A stretch of DNA of 64,000 nt from Paulownia fortunei (taxonomy: Eukaryota > Streptophyta > Magnoliopsida > Lamiales > Paulowniaceae). This document shows, piece by piece, positions 12,701-24,370 of this stretch; positions within the stretch are counted from its first letter, which is position 1, and each line of letters begins with the position of its first letter. The notes beneath the pieces are model-generated. The model did no database searches. It worked only from the letters and a program-made list of their open reading frames with translations, and was not told the origin of the DNA. The stretch spans positions 18,072,278 through 18,136,277 of the forward strand of contig CM033120.1 of assembly GCA_019321725.1 (NCBI GenBank). The letters are read 5' to 3'. A program made the translations under genes and the position numbers.

Positions 12701-14529
12701 ATTTATTATGCATGTATTTATGTTATTTATATTTATATATATATGAAAAATATATGTATCTTATATATACTCATAAAATAATATTAATATAATATTCTTA
12801 TAAATAAAAATAGTAATATAAAATTAATAAATATTTAAATATATAAAAGTAACAAATATATTTAAAAAATTAATTTTTTAAAACTGAAAACATGTATATA
12901 TAAGTTAAATAATTAGTTATTTATTAATATATTATTTTTTCATAATTAGAAAGTTGTGGTTATATTATTTTTAAAAAATATTTATTCATATTTTTAAAAT
13001 TATAATCAAATCTAATGGGTCCAACCATTGAGGGAGTTCAGGTTCATATTTATAAAAATTTTGAAGGGTCGGGTTTTTGGCAAATTCAACCCGATCCATT
13101 GTTATTCTTAATTTTATCAAATATTTTTGTTTAGTTTACAAAGATAATTTTGTCAAAGATAAATATAGGTTTATTCCTACCCAACTCATTGTCATTCCTA
13201 ATTTTATCAAATATTTTTATTTAGTTTATAAGGATAATTTTATCAAAAATAAATATAAATTCATTTCTAATTGAATGGAATAACTAAATCCATGATAAGG
13301 CAAAAAATGACTTAAATCCATAATTTTAAGAATAGTAATATTTTTATAAATGAATATTCATTATAATAAATTATAATAATTATATATTAGGAATGAATTT
13401 AAAAATATTTGTTTCATTCTCCTTCCTGTATACCAATCATCTCATCCCATAAAGTCGTTGAGAAGGCAATTAGTGCCGCGCTCGTTTAGCTGGCAACCAT
13501 AGTGATTGAATGGTTGGTCTAGAATCCTGACAATTTAGTGAATCCAACAAGTAGTAACAGCTGTTAAATTAGTCATTAATTACTATTAACTCACACAGGC
13601 CTTTTATATTTTGCGTTTTTGCTTTTGAGTTTTTGTCGAAAAATTGTTTATGTTACGTATCTTCTGTTTTAATTTCATGTATTAGTATCTCATGTTACAT
13701 TTTATAGATGAACCTAAATACATATAATCCAATCTATATATATATTTTCAAATATATTTTATACACTTAATATATATTTATAAAATATAATATGAAATAA
13801 AATAAAATAAAATAAAAACCCATTGCACCATGAGAGAAGAATCGATGAAGTTCCTCTTTTGTCACTTTGGAAATAAACAAGACACTTGATTGAATTTGTC
13901 GCCGTTCATTTCCCATGGAGTTTTTGTTATATATAGAATATAAGATAAAATATTAAATCGAACTGAGTATTTATTTATTCACATGCAACCATGAATTTGT
14001 CCCTATTTACTTTACTACGACGAAAGTGATACTTAATGAAGGCAAGATACTTAATTTTTCTTTTTTTATTTTTTTTCTTATGCCTCATAGATATGTGTAA
14101 TTGAGAAATCAATTGCAAATGGTAATAAAGTAGCAGAGTTGCAGATCACGACGTTGATCGAGATGTTAATGAGGCAAGCAGTCAAACTAGATAGCATTCC
14201 AGCAGAAGGAGATGCATGTGCAAAGAAGGATTCACAGGTATATATGGTATCCTCCCATGTTCCCCATCGAATTTATAATTTATAAACAATTAAAACAGCA
14301 ACCCGTATTCTAAATTCTTGTCATACTTTTGACTATATATATGAAAATTAAGTTATAAAAAAGAAAAAAAAAATTCCATTTGAAGGGCAAGAAAGTGCAG
14401 AAGTGCGTGGAAACACTTGATGTGCTCAAGGTATCAAACGCGAAGGAGAAAGTGCCTTTGGCAGCCACGACCAAGTGGGAGACCTTTGATTACTCTCCTG
14501 CTGCAACACAATGGGAACTCTTTGATTGA
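9759..14529 (+). CDS. BAG-family molecular chaperone regulator (ubiquitin-like plus BAG domain), four exons
   Basis: Exons 9759-9987, 10095-10351, 14091-14237 and 14386-14529 join in frame to 258 codons with consensus splice sites. The product is a cytosolic Hsp70 co-chaperone of the plant BAG1-4 type; the BAG domain binds the Hsp70 ATPase domain and promotes nucleotide exchange. The N-terminal 50 residues are basic and contain EMRPGGMLVQKR, a motif typical of this group. A ubiquitin-like domain spans about 54-127 (LRIRVAYG ... KVILIDDP) and the BAG domain about 140-211 (SMEVDRLAEQ ... LMRQAVKLDSI). The C-terminus has TTKWETFDY, also family-like. Two ATGs are adjacent (9759, 9762) and either could serve. 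Intron 2 is 3.7 kb and contains a tandem duplication with a partial copy of exon 3. Mis-splicing to that copy would truncate the BAG domain. Confidence 0.9.
10748..12412 (+). repeat. Large tandem duplication inside BAG intron 2, copy 1
   Basis: This roughly 1.66-kb segment is repeated at about 12492-14157 with an offset of about 1735-1746 bases. Shared landmarks include TCACACTAAT at the left edge, CTCGTTTAGCTGGCAACCAT, AATCCTGACAATTTAGTG, GAAGTTCCTCTTTTGTCA and ACATGCAACCATGAATTTGT. The right edge lies inside the copied start of BAG exon 3. The copies differ by many substitutions and small indels, so the event is not recent. Confidence 0.88.
12345..12409 (+). pseudogene. Truncated extra copy of BAG exon 3 with an in-frame stop
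   Basis: After an acceptor-like CTCATAG, the same as at the real exon 3 (14084-14090), the sequence reads like the exon start, ICVIEKSIANG, then two extra codons (Lys-Gly), then NKVAEL. The next codon is TAG where the working exon has CAG. Homology then stops at the duplication junction, so no original 3' splice donor exists. Use of this acceptor would end the protein early in the BAG domain. A GGTAAAG inside it resembles a splice donor. Confidence 0.85.
12382..12548 (+). repeat. 83-bp tandem repeat spanning the duplication junction
   Basis: Two nearly identical 83-base units start at about 12382 and 12465, each running from TAATAAGGTTGCAGAG through the junction to TACATAAAATTAT. Each unit contains the breakpoint between the truncated exon and intron sequence, so this small duplication arose after the large one. 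Confidence 0.85.
12492..14157 (+). repeat. Large tandem duplication inside BAG intron 2, copy 2 (includes the start of the working exon 3)
   Basis: Counterpart of the segment at 10748-12412. It ends inside the working exon 3, shortly after GCAGAGTTGCAGATCA. A further internal tandem duplication with a 90-base period occurs at about 13094-13265 (ATTTTATCAAATATTTTT repeated at 13111 and 13201). Confidence 0.85.
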
Positions 14530-14985
14530 CCACCTTTATTATGCCATCATATATCTTTTTGTTGATTTTGCTGGTTCTTTTGTTATGATTAAGTGGCTCC
14601 AATTATCTACGAGTCTTCTCTTGTGAGCCATGCAGTCCTTGAACTTTGCAGCTTCTTCCACATATAGTGGAGTGTTTTCACTGATGATGTCAAATACTTT
14701 ATTGCGCCATGAATAGGTGATGATACCTTCATTTTTAAAAATGATTAGGAGGATTTTCTTTTCATTTTTTTTTAAATAATTGCTCTTTTTGGTATAGTGC
14801 AAAGTTAAATTATCAATCTTAATGTTAAATAATATTACTCTATTATTCAATTAATTTTTTGAAATTTGATTAAAATGCTTATTATTACACTCTACAAAAT
14901 AGTAAAATTAATTGGTTAATAGAATAAACGGAGTTACCGTGTTTTATTTGTTTCCGGATGGAGGGAGTATGGAGTTTTTTTTTAT
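14530..14985. other. BAG 3' flank with a Stowaway-like terminus
   Basis: No gene is seen. GGATGGAGGGAGTA at about 14957-14970 matches the inverted terminus common to Stowaway/Mariner-type MITEs (CTCCCTCC...). I could not find a matching left end, so only a relic is possible. Confidence 0.4.
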
Positions 14986-16130
14986 GCGTGTCCTAACTTT
15001 TTTTTTTTTTTTTTATAATTAAATTCATTAGATTATATTTATAATAGGCAAAAACCTAACTGAGAGTACATAAAAAAATACAAGATATGATGAGTCATGA
15101 CCGTTACATCCAACATTATATCATCCATACAGGCATGACTATTTTGAGATTTAACATTAGAAAATAAAATAACTGCAGAAAAAAGAGAGAAAAAAGGAAA
15201 GCTATATCCATGAAGACCTCTCAGCGAAATTCCTGACGTAGAGGAGGATCGATTTAGCATTTCCGAAACATGCACCAGCCAATCCAGGCACAACAAATAT
15301 TCCATGTCCCTATCTCCCTCCAAATAATTGAAGAGATGCGTACAATACTAAAACACGACTTCACCAATGCAAATCTCCCTTTGTTGCTCAACTTCATACC
15401 CAGTAATACAATGGATGGATTTGTCGGTCCATTCTTCATATTCCTTGATACCACAAGTTTGGCATAAAGCAAAATACACAAACATGATGTAAGATGGAAA
15501 ACAAAAATATGCATAACATAGAGCAAGATAAAATAAGTTCTAGAAGTTAATTAAAAGCATAAAAGACCAAAGCACATTAGGTAGAGGTAACTCTGGTGAC
15601 TTCAAAATCCAACACAAGGGTTGACCAAGCCCTTGATTGAGACCACTGCAATCAGCCTGATGAAAACCCCATTGGAAGGGTTGAAAGCTATTTGGAAGGT
15701 AGAGAAAAATTAGATCTTTACTCAGGAGATGCAAATCTAGTGGTCTTGGTCGCAAAGAAGAGAATGAATAGTTTTCTAGGCATGGCACTACCAGGTGGTT
15801 GGGAGAGACCAGCAGATCAGAGTAGGAAGAGGGGAAAAATGGTTGGATGGAGGTGCTGGATTGGGGACAAAGTGGTGGTGTGGTGGAACAAAGCGAGCAG
15901 GCTGCTAGTGAAGAGAAATATTTTTGAAGAATCCTTTTGTTATGAAGAAGAGAGAAAGTAAATGAGGTAGAGTATGAAGAACCCACCAGGAATTGCATGG
16001 AAATGGGGGCCAAGCCGCTTGAAGGGCGTCAGTCCAGATCAGAAGAAGCCCTAGAGAGCACTTTCTCTCTTAGAGGGAGAAGGTCTGAGAACGATTTTTC
16101 TAGCAAAGTCAGTTGAGCGTGTCCTAACTT
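14986..16130 (-). mobile_element. L1-like retroposon (non-autonomous) with poly(A) tail and 14-bp target-site duplication
   Basis: GCGTGTCCTAACTT occurs at 14986-14999 and again at 16117-16130. Between them, read on the minus strand, the element begins near 16116, contains an AGAGAGAAAGTGCTCTCTAGGG-like leader, and ends with a plant-LINE-like 3' end (GTACTCTCAGTTAGGTTTTTGCC ... TATAAT) and an A tail (T run about 15000-15014). A long perfect target duplication plus a poly(A) tail is the mark of target-primed reverse transcription. At about 1.1 kb it is far too short for a full LINE, and I see no reverse transcriptase motifs in its short frames. It is probably an internally deleted or 5'-truncated derivative. 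Confidence 0.75.
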
Positions 16131-16240
16131 CATGATAGCGTAAGAAAAACCCCATCAGGGAGAAGGTCTGAGAACGATTTTTCTAGCAAAGTCAGTTTGG
16201 CGTGTCTTAACTTCATGATAGCATAAAAAGACCCCCATCT
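16075..16240. repeat. 83-bp tandem duplication across the retroposon junction
   Basis: GGGAGAAGGTCTGAGAACGA and the following sequence occur twice with a period of 83 bases. Each unit contains about 40 bases of the retroposon 5' end, the target-site sequence and some flanking host DNA. The duplication therefore happened after the insertion. The second unit has diverged slightly (GCGTGTCTTAACTT). Confidence 0.85.
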
Positions 16241-17218
16241 AAGTTGACATAAGATCTTGGAAATATCATCACTTGTACTCGTTTTTCTGATTAATAATGA
16301 TCTTGCTTAGTAGATGACAAACACCTACAAACAAAATAAAATAAGTTGGCGACAAACAATTTGTCCCAGCCCGGAGTTTGGGCAACAAATATTCAGCCCA
16401 AATCCGCTAGCAGGCCCATTTAGTATATCCTAGTGATTAGTCTAAATTACTACTCAAAACTTAAAACTCTCCAACTTGTTTATCAAGGCCCAATCTGACA
16501 AGATGGATTAATATACATATATTAATATATATGTATATACATAAATATGCAGTTCATGTATGGAGTATAACCATGAAGGTGTTTTTTTGCCTGATCGTAA
16601 AATGGCCTGTCTGCATGCATGTCTGCAACTTCAGCCGAATCTTATGCCCCTACCTCTTACCTCCTAATTTAATTATAATGTTAACTGAAGCACAATTATG
16701 TTAGTTTTTTCATAATGCAACTTTTCAATCAAATTACTTGACCTGTTATTGTTTTCTTATTTACCGCTTCAATCAATTGTTCATGGGGTTTCCTTTCTCA
16801 CTTTGGCATGCATACACACATGTACCGAGAAACAGTATACTATGAAGAAGCTTCTTCAAGCTATTTGCATCATTTAACCCGCAAAGTTGCCAACAAAAAT
16901 CTTAATTTCTTGCTCAATGCAATAACTAAAACATTGATTTGAATAGTTTCTGTAATTTGGAAGGCTGTGTAAAACACTAACATGCAGCTATTCGACTGCA
17001 ACACAGGCTGAAGAGCTACACAAATCATCAGCCATTTGCACACACATTGAACAATGTACAACGTCAACACTGCTATTACATAACTTTCACCTGATTATAC
17101 CTTATTATAATGCAATTACTTAGATAAATAGAAAAACTAATTCCATCAAAATGGAAGAAAACTAGTAACAAAAAATAAACCCAATCCCGCCCCTCGGGTG
17201 CTGATTCACCTCTTATTC
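16241..17218. other. Spacer 3' of the coiled-coil gene
   Basis: Nothing gene-like is seen in about 1 kb of A+T-rich sequence. The part next to 17218 should be the 3' untranslated region of the minus-strand coiled-coil gene. Confidence 0.55.
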
Positions 17219-18475
17219 TCATGCTAGAACAGAAGGCTTACAAGCATTGATCTCACCCTTGGGCTGAATGCATTCGCCTTGTTTCTTATCATGTTTCGCT
17301 ACCAGCATTTGGAAGCACTCAAACATACTCTCCAACGCCACGATCTCCTCTTGAACATCAACAGGGGATTCACTCCCTGAAGATGACGACATACGTTCCT
17401 TGAAGCTTCTGACTCTCTCGAGGCTTCTCACAACTTTCGCCCCATTTCATCCATGGTAGCACTCATCATGACATTCTCCTCTTGTGCTATTTTGAGCTTC
17501 CTCTTCATAGACCGATACCCATCAAGCGACTTTAGAAGCTGTTCCGAGAGCGCCTTGTTGCGCTCTTGCAGGGCTGCAGTCACCTGTGATTCTCCTCCAC
17601 CACCACCACCACCTTTCTTTTCCTTATGCTCGGAAGCACATTCTTGTACTTTTTGGAGCAATGTCGCATTTTGTGCCTTGAGGTCATTAATAAGTTCCTC
17701 CATCCCACTCAATTCTTGTACCTTTCTTGAGAGCTCTGCAGCCATAATCTCCTTCTCTTTCCCCAAGCTAGAGCACACAACCTGGAGGCTTTTCCGCGCG
17801 GCCAAGCTCGCGCTCAGCTCTCTCCTCAGCCTTTCTTTCTCGTCGTCCACCACCGGCTCGCCACCGTGCCTCTTATCCCTTGGGACGTGATTAGGCCTTG
17901 GTTCGGTGTTGCACCTCCGCAGCTCAGCTTCTGATGTTTTGTTGCCAAAGGATTGGCATTTCTGGATTCTGTCCCTGACATTATCCAGGATGGTCATCAT
18001 TGTGGCCACCCGCAGCATTCTCCTGCTGTCCTTTTTATCTTTGTCACAGGCATCTTTATGATCCTGGATTAGTTTTAACAGTAACTTTATATTTGCAGCC
18101 ACCCCTGAACATCAAAAATAACGTCAATCAATCAAACCATGAGTCCTAATTCACCTAACAGGATGCAATCTTTTGCCACATCTGTAAACTCCTTTAAACC
18201 ATGACGCAATAATGCAAGGATATCATTAATTCTTTTGGAAAAGACTCAAAAACGAAAAAAAAATAAATCAAATCTCTCATCCCCTGTGCCATAAGAAACT
18301 GAATGATCAACAACTTTTCAACATTAAAGAAACATGGAAAAAAGAAAAATCAAGGCTACAACGTTAGAAATTAAGATACTGTACCTTCTAATGCTGAATC
18401 ATCGTATTGATGTTCTGTTGTTGTTGTTGAGGGGCAAACCAAGTCGGGAGATGAATTTGCACGAACCTGGCTCAT
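17219..18475 (-). CDS. Coiled-coil protein of unknown function, two coding exons, with a single-base frame break near the 3' end
   Basis: Exon 1 is 18475-18385, beginning at ATG with MSQVRANSSPD. Exon 2 starts at 18104 (EG|VAANIKLLLKLIQ) and reads to a TGA at 17428, giving 255 residues. In another frame, coding resumes without a gap from VRSLERVRSFKER to a stop at 17219, ending INACKPSVLA. One missing base in a C run at 17440-17443 (G run on the coding strand) would join the two frames as EMGAKVVRSL. The protein is rich in Lys, Glu, Arg and Leu, with heptad-like segments at about 110-250 and a seven-glycine stretch. An N-terminal MMTILDNVRDRIQKC segment looks conserved. I do not recognise a named family. 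Either the last 70 residues are lost or the base is an assembly error. Confidence 0.75.
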
Positions 18476-18754
18476 AACTTTCTTACAAAAGCAACCAAGA
18501 ACAGATGGGAAAAGTTCCTCAAAAGAGCCTAGAAAATTGACTTAAAACAGTATGGTTTCTTATATCAACACTTTTCAAGAAATCAAGAACAGAGGATGAA
18601 GGAGATGAGACAAACAGATGGGCAACAACTACAAGAAAAGGCCACTTTGCTTTTCTTTTCGCTTTTTTTCTGAAACAAATACCTGTACCTATTAATCTAA
18701 CAGAATAATACTAGTATAATTCAGAGATCCAAAGAAGAGAGGTTGCTTTGCAGA

Positions 18755-18807
18755 CCCTCTCTCTGCTTCTCTCTCTCTCTCTTTTTGTTTTCTTCCTATT
18801 TAAATAG
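18755..18807 (-). promoter_or_regulatory. Core promoter candidate of the coiled-coil gene
   Basis: Read on the minus strand, TATTTAAATA (18807-18798) is a TATA-like element, followed by a GA-rich tract (CT repeats on the plus strand, about 18757-18783), a common layout around plant transcription starts. The leader would be about 300 bases. Confidence 0.4.
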
Positions 18808-19850
18808 TATTATCAGTTATGATAATACTAGTATATAGTCAGTCTTCTGGTTTGGTGTTGGCCCATTAGAAGAATTACTTACTTTTTTAAAATATAAATA
18901 AATGGCAGTTAATACTTTGCGCTATTATTGGCTAGGTTTGACAATTTGTTTGGCTGTTGTTTGCTTTGACTTTGAGAGAATAGTTGGCTTCATGTGCCCA
19001 ACTTCTCACACCCACTAATCAAGAACATAAGTTATTCATAGACAATGAGACAAATATGCATAGAGAATATGTGATAATATTATTTTTTCCTCCCCTATTC
19101 ATGGAAGGAATTAATAAAACTTGCATGATATGAGCAATTATTATTTCTTTTTTCTCTTTGACAATTTAGAGAATAAAACTTTTTGTGTACTTCAATTTCA
19201 CAAATAAATAAGTGTGTTGTCGGTGTTCAAAAATTTCTTCAATTTTTTCACAAAACAATTTTGAAAAACTATTTCACGGGCCGTAGACCTTCTCATATTT
19301 GGTTTTTCATCCGTTTTGGTAGGAAATCATTTGTTATCTTCAATTTGCAGTACTTTACTTAACCGTTATAATGGAGAATTTTACATTAATTCGATATAGG
19401 CATATAAGGATAAATTATGGACATAAAACCTGTTGTATATATCATTTCTTTAATGAATTACACTTTTTTTGAAGCGTCGTTTAATCATTGGAAAGTTTAG
19501 ATTTTCAATTTGAATTTTTATTTAAATTTAATATTTTATATTATATTTTAATTCATAAAATATTTTTTTTAAATATGCATGACACCAATAAATTCGAAAT
19601 ACTTCATTTGCAGTATCATTTGGCCGGTAAATATTTTCTAAAAACTACATAAAATGCATTTTGTTGCTTACTATTTTGGACATCTTTTCGTTAAAAGAAG
19701 ACATTTAAATGGACATATGAAATATTCCAATTGTTCTAAGTTTATTTCTTTTAGCATTTATTATTTAGAATACCTCAATAGTATTATATTTCTAACCATA
19801 AATTATTATTTTTTACTACAATATTACAATTAAAGATCGGATGGGGACTG
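18808..19850. other. Spacer between divergent genes
   Basis: About 1 kb of A+T-rich DNA between the minus-strand coiled-coil gene and the plus-strand F-box gene. It should hold both promoters. I see no coding sequence. Confidence 0.5.
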
Positions 19851-19911
19851 CGTGGTCAAAAAGCGTTTATACCTTCAAAATGCCCTCAATCTTCACGGGC
19901 TCACCTCCCAA

Positions 19912-19922
19912 CAAACCCTAAA
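19912..19922 (+). promoter_or_regulatory. Telo-box-like element upstream of the F-box gene
   Basis: AAACCCTAAAA lies about 80 bases before the F-box ATG. Telo-box motifs (AAACCCTA) near the start site are common in plant genes expressed in dividing cells. Function here is inferred. Confidence 0.4.
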
Positions 19923-19997
19923 AATTGGGTTGCCTATTGCATATTTCTCAAAAATCAAACGCATTTTTTTTTTTTTTTTTTTAGAAAAAAAACTGAA

Positions 19998-22448
19998 ATG
20001 GCATCCTCTTCAAGTTCAGTGGAGGCAACGCCGCCGTGGCTCGAATTGCCGCGAGAGATAACAGCGGCGATTTTGCACAAGTTGGGGGCGATCGAGATAC
20101 TAACGACGGCGCAGAAAGTGTGTACTACCTGGCGGAGCGTCTGCCAGGACCCTGCCATGTGGCGGTGCATCGACATGCGAAATACGGGTGATCTCTGGGA
20201 AATGCCATACAACTTAGAGAAAATGTGCCGCCAAGCAGTGGATCGCAGCCAAGGCCAATTAACTGATATCAATATCGAGTATTTTGGTACGAATGACTTG
20301 CTTCTCTACATTTCTCAGAGGTAATATTTGTGTCCCGTGCATATTTCTTCCAATTTTGCTGGAAATTCGACGTTTTGTGATTTTTTAGTTGTATACTAGA
20401 TTCAATTTTGATGTCAAGTTTCCGAAGGGATAGCATGTGGTACTATCTGATGTTGTTATGGGTAGAAATTAGAATGTATTGTTTGGAGATTATATAATGT
20501 CTGGATTCTTTTACTCTGCTAGTCTTTTGCTTTGTTTTCCTAAAAACGTAATTTTCTGTCCGTTGTATTGTGTTGGCTGAACTACATAAATCATTTCTTT
20601 GCTCTTTGTTTGTGTGAATGGTCTATTTTCTTGTGTTTAAGTAATTTTATATGGTGTAAATTGGATTTATTGGACAATGCTATTTCATTGTATCGCATTT
20701 TTACAGAATTTTAGATGATTTTTTTTCCTAGATGTAAATAGTCGTGGAATGTAATTAGAAATGGAAAGGATGGAAGTGATGCTGGAAAGCAAGGTCCATG
20801 TACATTTCTGTATATTTTGGTTATCGTAGCTTCACCGATGAACTTGGCAATTGAGAAATGGAAAATGTATAGGTATTTCATGAAAGATGGAAGGGATGCT
20901 GGAAAGCAAAGTCTCAAGTTTTTGTTATTATGAGCTACCATTTTGACTCATTGTCCACAGTATTTTCTGTGGTTGCTCGGGCTTCTTTGGTTTTCTTCTG
21001 TTCCTATGTTTATGTTTATGTTTCTGTTTTTAATAAGTTTGATCGTCCTATGATTTGAATTGACCTTTTGGGTTAACTTGGTTGCATCTGGTCATTGTCA
21101 TTGATGATTTTTTGGCAATTTGTTAGGGCATGCTTTAATGGTTTCTGGCCTATTCTCCCCAGCCTGCAAGTAGCATATACTAAGTAGGATAGTTAAAATT
21201 CCACCATTTGTCATTCATGGGTTTTGTTTCTATTTGGGTAATTTTATATTATTTCAGTTTATTTTCGGGTATAATGGGATATTTTTTCTCTGCATCATGT
21301 ATATATTTGCAGATGATAGGTTTTGCTAGTTTCAAATAAATTGTTTCTATACATAAAGTTGTAGGAGTTAACAGGCAAAATTTCATGTCATGTAAACTTG
21401 GGTTCAGAAAATGCGGCTGGTGGGAAGATCTCCTAGAAGAAGCTGAAGAACTTTTCAGTGGATCTTCTGATGAAAATGGTCGTGTCATGTAGTTGTTAAT
21501 ACTGGTTGTTGCTGTGTTAGAAAGACATTGAGCATTTGTATATGTTGCTGCATTCTGTGAAATCTTTCATTTGCTCTTTTGTGCTTCTCATTTTTTCTTT
21601 GCCAATCAACTTTTTCTTTAGTTCGGTATCAAGCAGATGCTTGATGATGTATGATTCTGTCCTTGTACTAAGTAAATGTGTCTTAAAGTATTATCTGATC
21701 TATTTAAAAATTTTAATGTTATCAATTTCCGACTCAGCATTTACTTGACTCATATTACTGTCTACTGTAGACCGCTCATATAAAGATGCACCAATATTAT
21801 CTTACTGCTTGTAACTGAGCTTGTTTCTACACCCCTTTTAACAGGTCTAGTCAGCTAAGACGTCTTCAACTTGTATTTCCCTATGGCATAACAGGTGAAG
21901 GTGTGACTGAAGCAGTTAAAAATTTCCCACTGTTGGAGGAGCTGCATCTATACTACACCTCTATCGATGTGGAAGCTATTGAAACTATTGGCCGCTCTTG
22001 CCCACTATTAAAGTCATTTAAATTGAACAAGCGCTGGTTCAAACAGCAGCACGGAGTGTGTGATGTGGAGGCGCTAGCAGTTGCAGAAAACATGCCTGAA
22101 CTAGGCCACCTTCAACTTTTTGGAAATAAAATGACAAATGCAGGCTTGCAGGCTATTCTTGACGGTTGTCCCCATCTTAAATCACTTGATCTGAGACTGT
22201 GTTTTAATATTCATATTGGTGGAAATTTAGGAAGATTATGTTCACAAAGGATTACAGATCTGAGGCTTCCTTATGACTCCACGGATGATTATCGATTTGA
22301 TGCTGAAATTCATGATTATGAAATAGATGATGATTATATAGCTGGATTTTCTGACATGGATATGGTGTCTGATTACGATGATTATCTGGAATTCTCCGAG
22401 GGCAGTGTATCTTCGTTTGAATATGAAGATGAGCTTTTTGTTGACTAA
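19998..22448 (+). CDS. F-box/LRR protein, SKIP19-like, two exons
   Basis: Exons 19998-20320 and 21845-22448 join in phase (AG|G, Arg) to 308 codons. The protein should be a substrate receptor of an SCF ubiquitin ligase, with the F-box contacting the SKP1 (ASK) adaptor. The F-box lies at about residues 12-55 (PPWLELPREITAAIL ... WRSVCQDPAMWRCID). Leucine-rich repeat-like segments follow, including LLEELHLYYTSI, CPLLKSFKLN, MPELGHLQLFGN and CPHLKSLDLRLC. The last about 50 residues are very acidic (Asp/Glu/Tyr rich), as in SKIP19-like members. The ATG used is the first that includes the whole F-box and follows a long T tract. The intron is 1.5 kb. The substrate is unknown. A broken fragment of a related gene lies at about 25.8 kb. 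Confidence 0.9.
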
Positions 22449-24360
22449 GTACAGAGGGAAGGAAAGGGAGATGCTTGATCCTTTCCCTTAGTGAAAGCGA
22501 AGCGATATGGATATTCATCAGTAATCTCTAAGTTGTAATCTTTAAGTTCTGGTTGACTGTGAAAAATGAAATTGCAAACTTTGTCCAGCTGTGCATAATC
22601 TCTGTATTTAGATGGCTAAAAACCTGTTACCTGTTTGTTAAGATTCTTTTGCTTGGTTTGCTCATCCTGAAACTTGGGTTAATATGGGAGAAAAAAAGGG
22701 CCGATATGAACACGATTAAATTCTGGATAGGATCTTTTGTTTCAAAAATTGTGTTTCATCTTTTGTTGCGGAGCACGGATTAATGCAACGTGTAATCTTA
22801 ACAAAATAGTCTAATGGTGGCTAGAAACAACGTTAAAGGATTTTATTATGAAAAAAAAGGGATTTTACCCAAAATCTGCCAGAAGAGACGGGTTCGATGT
22901 CGCATGGAAATTCCATCCCCTGCAAATCTCATCTGAAAAATAATAATTAAACAGACAAACAAACAGAACTCTTCTCCCTCAAGGTGTTGGTGTGGAAATT
23001 CTCCCATTATTGCTTGCGCAACAGAACTTTCATAGACTCGCTATTTTTCTAGTATATTAATTTTTAAACCCTTGACACGATTTTCACATATGAATCTCCA
23101 CTTGCGAATATTAGTGTCCAATTCGTTAGGCAATGTTTGGTTTTAGTTTGGTTTCATTTTGAGTGTTTTGGGAAATAAAATCAAATATTTAATATTTTTC
23201 CCTTTTAAGGTTTATTTTTCATTTTCAAAATATTTTATTATATATATTTCAAGTATTATATATTTTGTATGTATCTTTATATATATATATATATATTAAA
23301 TTTATTATATCAATAAAAATACATATTTACATAATTCGATCTTTATATTAATTTAAAAATAATATATAATAATAAAAAATAATAATGTACTTTTAACCAA
23401 GATATTACATTTATAGTAAAAAAAAATCATTTAGAAATAAAATTAAATATATTATATGTTTTATTACTTTTCTTTTTTGCAGTATATTTTGTCAAGATAT
23501 TTAATCCAAAACACTCAAAACAATATCAAAATAAAAGAATTCTTTAAGCTCCCCAAATCTCCTTGGGGTACAAGAACTAAATTCTAATCATATTCTCATA
23601 AAATAATGGACATGCTCGGGTTTACTCTATTTTTTATTAACAAACATAAAAATATTATTGGGCCCAAAATAAGAAAATAAAAAAGGGATCGAAATAATCA
23701 GTTTTGCCACCAAAAAAAAAGCCCAAAAGAAGTAAAAGAAAAGGAAAGGAAAAGGGCAAAAAAGCCTCAAAATATTTAGTAAGATTTGTTGGAATAAATT
23801 TGATAGGTGTAATATCGAAATAATTAAAATATTTTTGATAGAATAATGGTTATATTCGAGGTAAGAGTTAATTTTTTTTTTTTAAATAAAATTGCCCCAC
23901 ATTCGATACTTGCAGTATATGACAATCATCTTTCAAAATACAACGATTTACTTCTTGTGATAGTAGCAATTAAAAAGATAAAGAAGATAATGAATGAGAT
24001 AAAAATATAAATTTTGTAAGTTTATTTATAAATTTCGAAAAGTTATGGTACCAATTTGCGAATGGGTGCAATTTTCGATTCGAATCAATTTGAGTTGTAC
24101 GATTACATCCCTTTTCAAAGGTATACACCCAGATCCATTTGAGCCGTGCGATTCACATCCCTCTACAAAGGTTTACACCCTTACGGTGAACCACTGCCAA
24201 CCTAACAGATAAGTCAACGTTTCGGTCCGGTCACAACCCATTTCGTCAGTAGTAGCTGCATGTCCGATCAACATCCAACCGCACATTATCATACCACACG
24301 GACACTAACTGAATGAACCTGCCACATCAGCGAACCACTAGCCATGCTATTGAGGCAAAC
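22449..24360. other. Spacer 3' of the F-box gene
   Basis: No gene is supported. A MITE-like segment is listed separately. A small 53-base direct repeat at about 24089-24182 (ACATCCC...CAAAGGT.TACACCC) occurs near the right end. Confidence 0.5.
23127..23545. mobile_element. Candidate degenerate MITE
   Basis: The left end TTAGGCAATGTTTGG and the TTTGAGTGTTTTGGGAAAT shortly after it are mirrored near the right end by TTAATCCAAAACACTCAAAA in reverse complement. The interior is A+T rich and has no open frame. The right terminus is decayed, so family assignment is not safe. Confidence 0.35.
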
Positions 24361-24370
24361 AAATCATTTT

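Noticed and set aside
13077..13274. Open frame with two similar halves (repeat protein?)
   Set aside because: It is only the translation of a 90-bp tandem duplication in BAG intron DNA.
15540..16013. 157-codon open frame on the minus strand as a protein gene
   Set aside because: It lies wholly inside the retroposon bounded by the 14-bp target duplication and has no recognisable domain.
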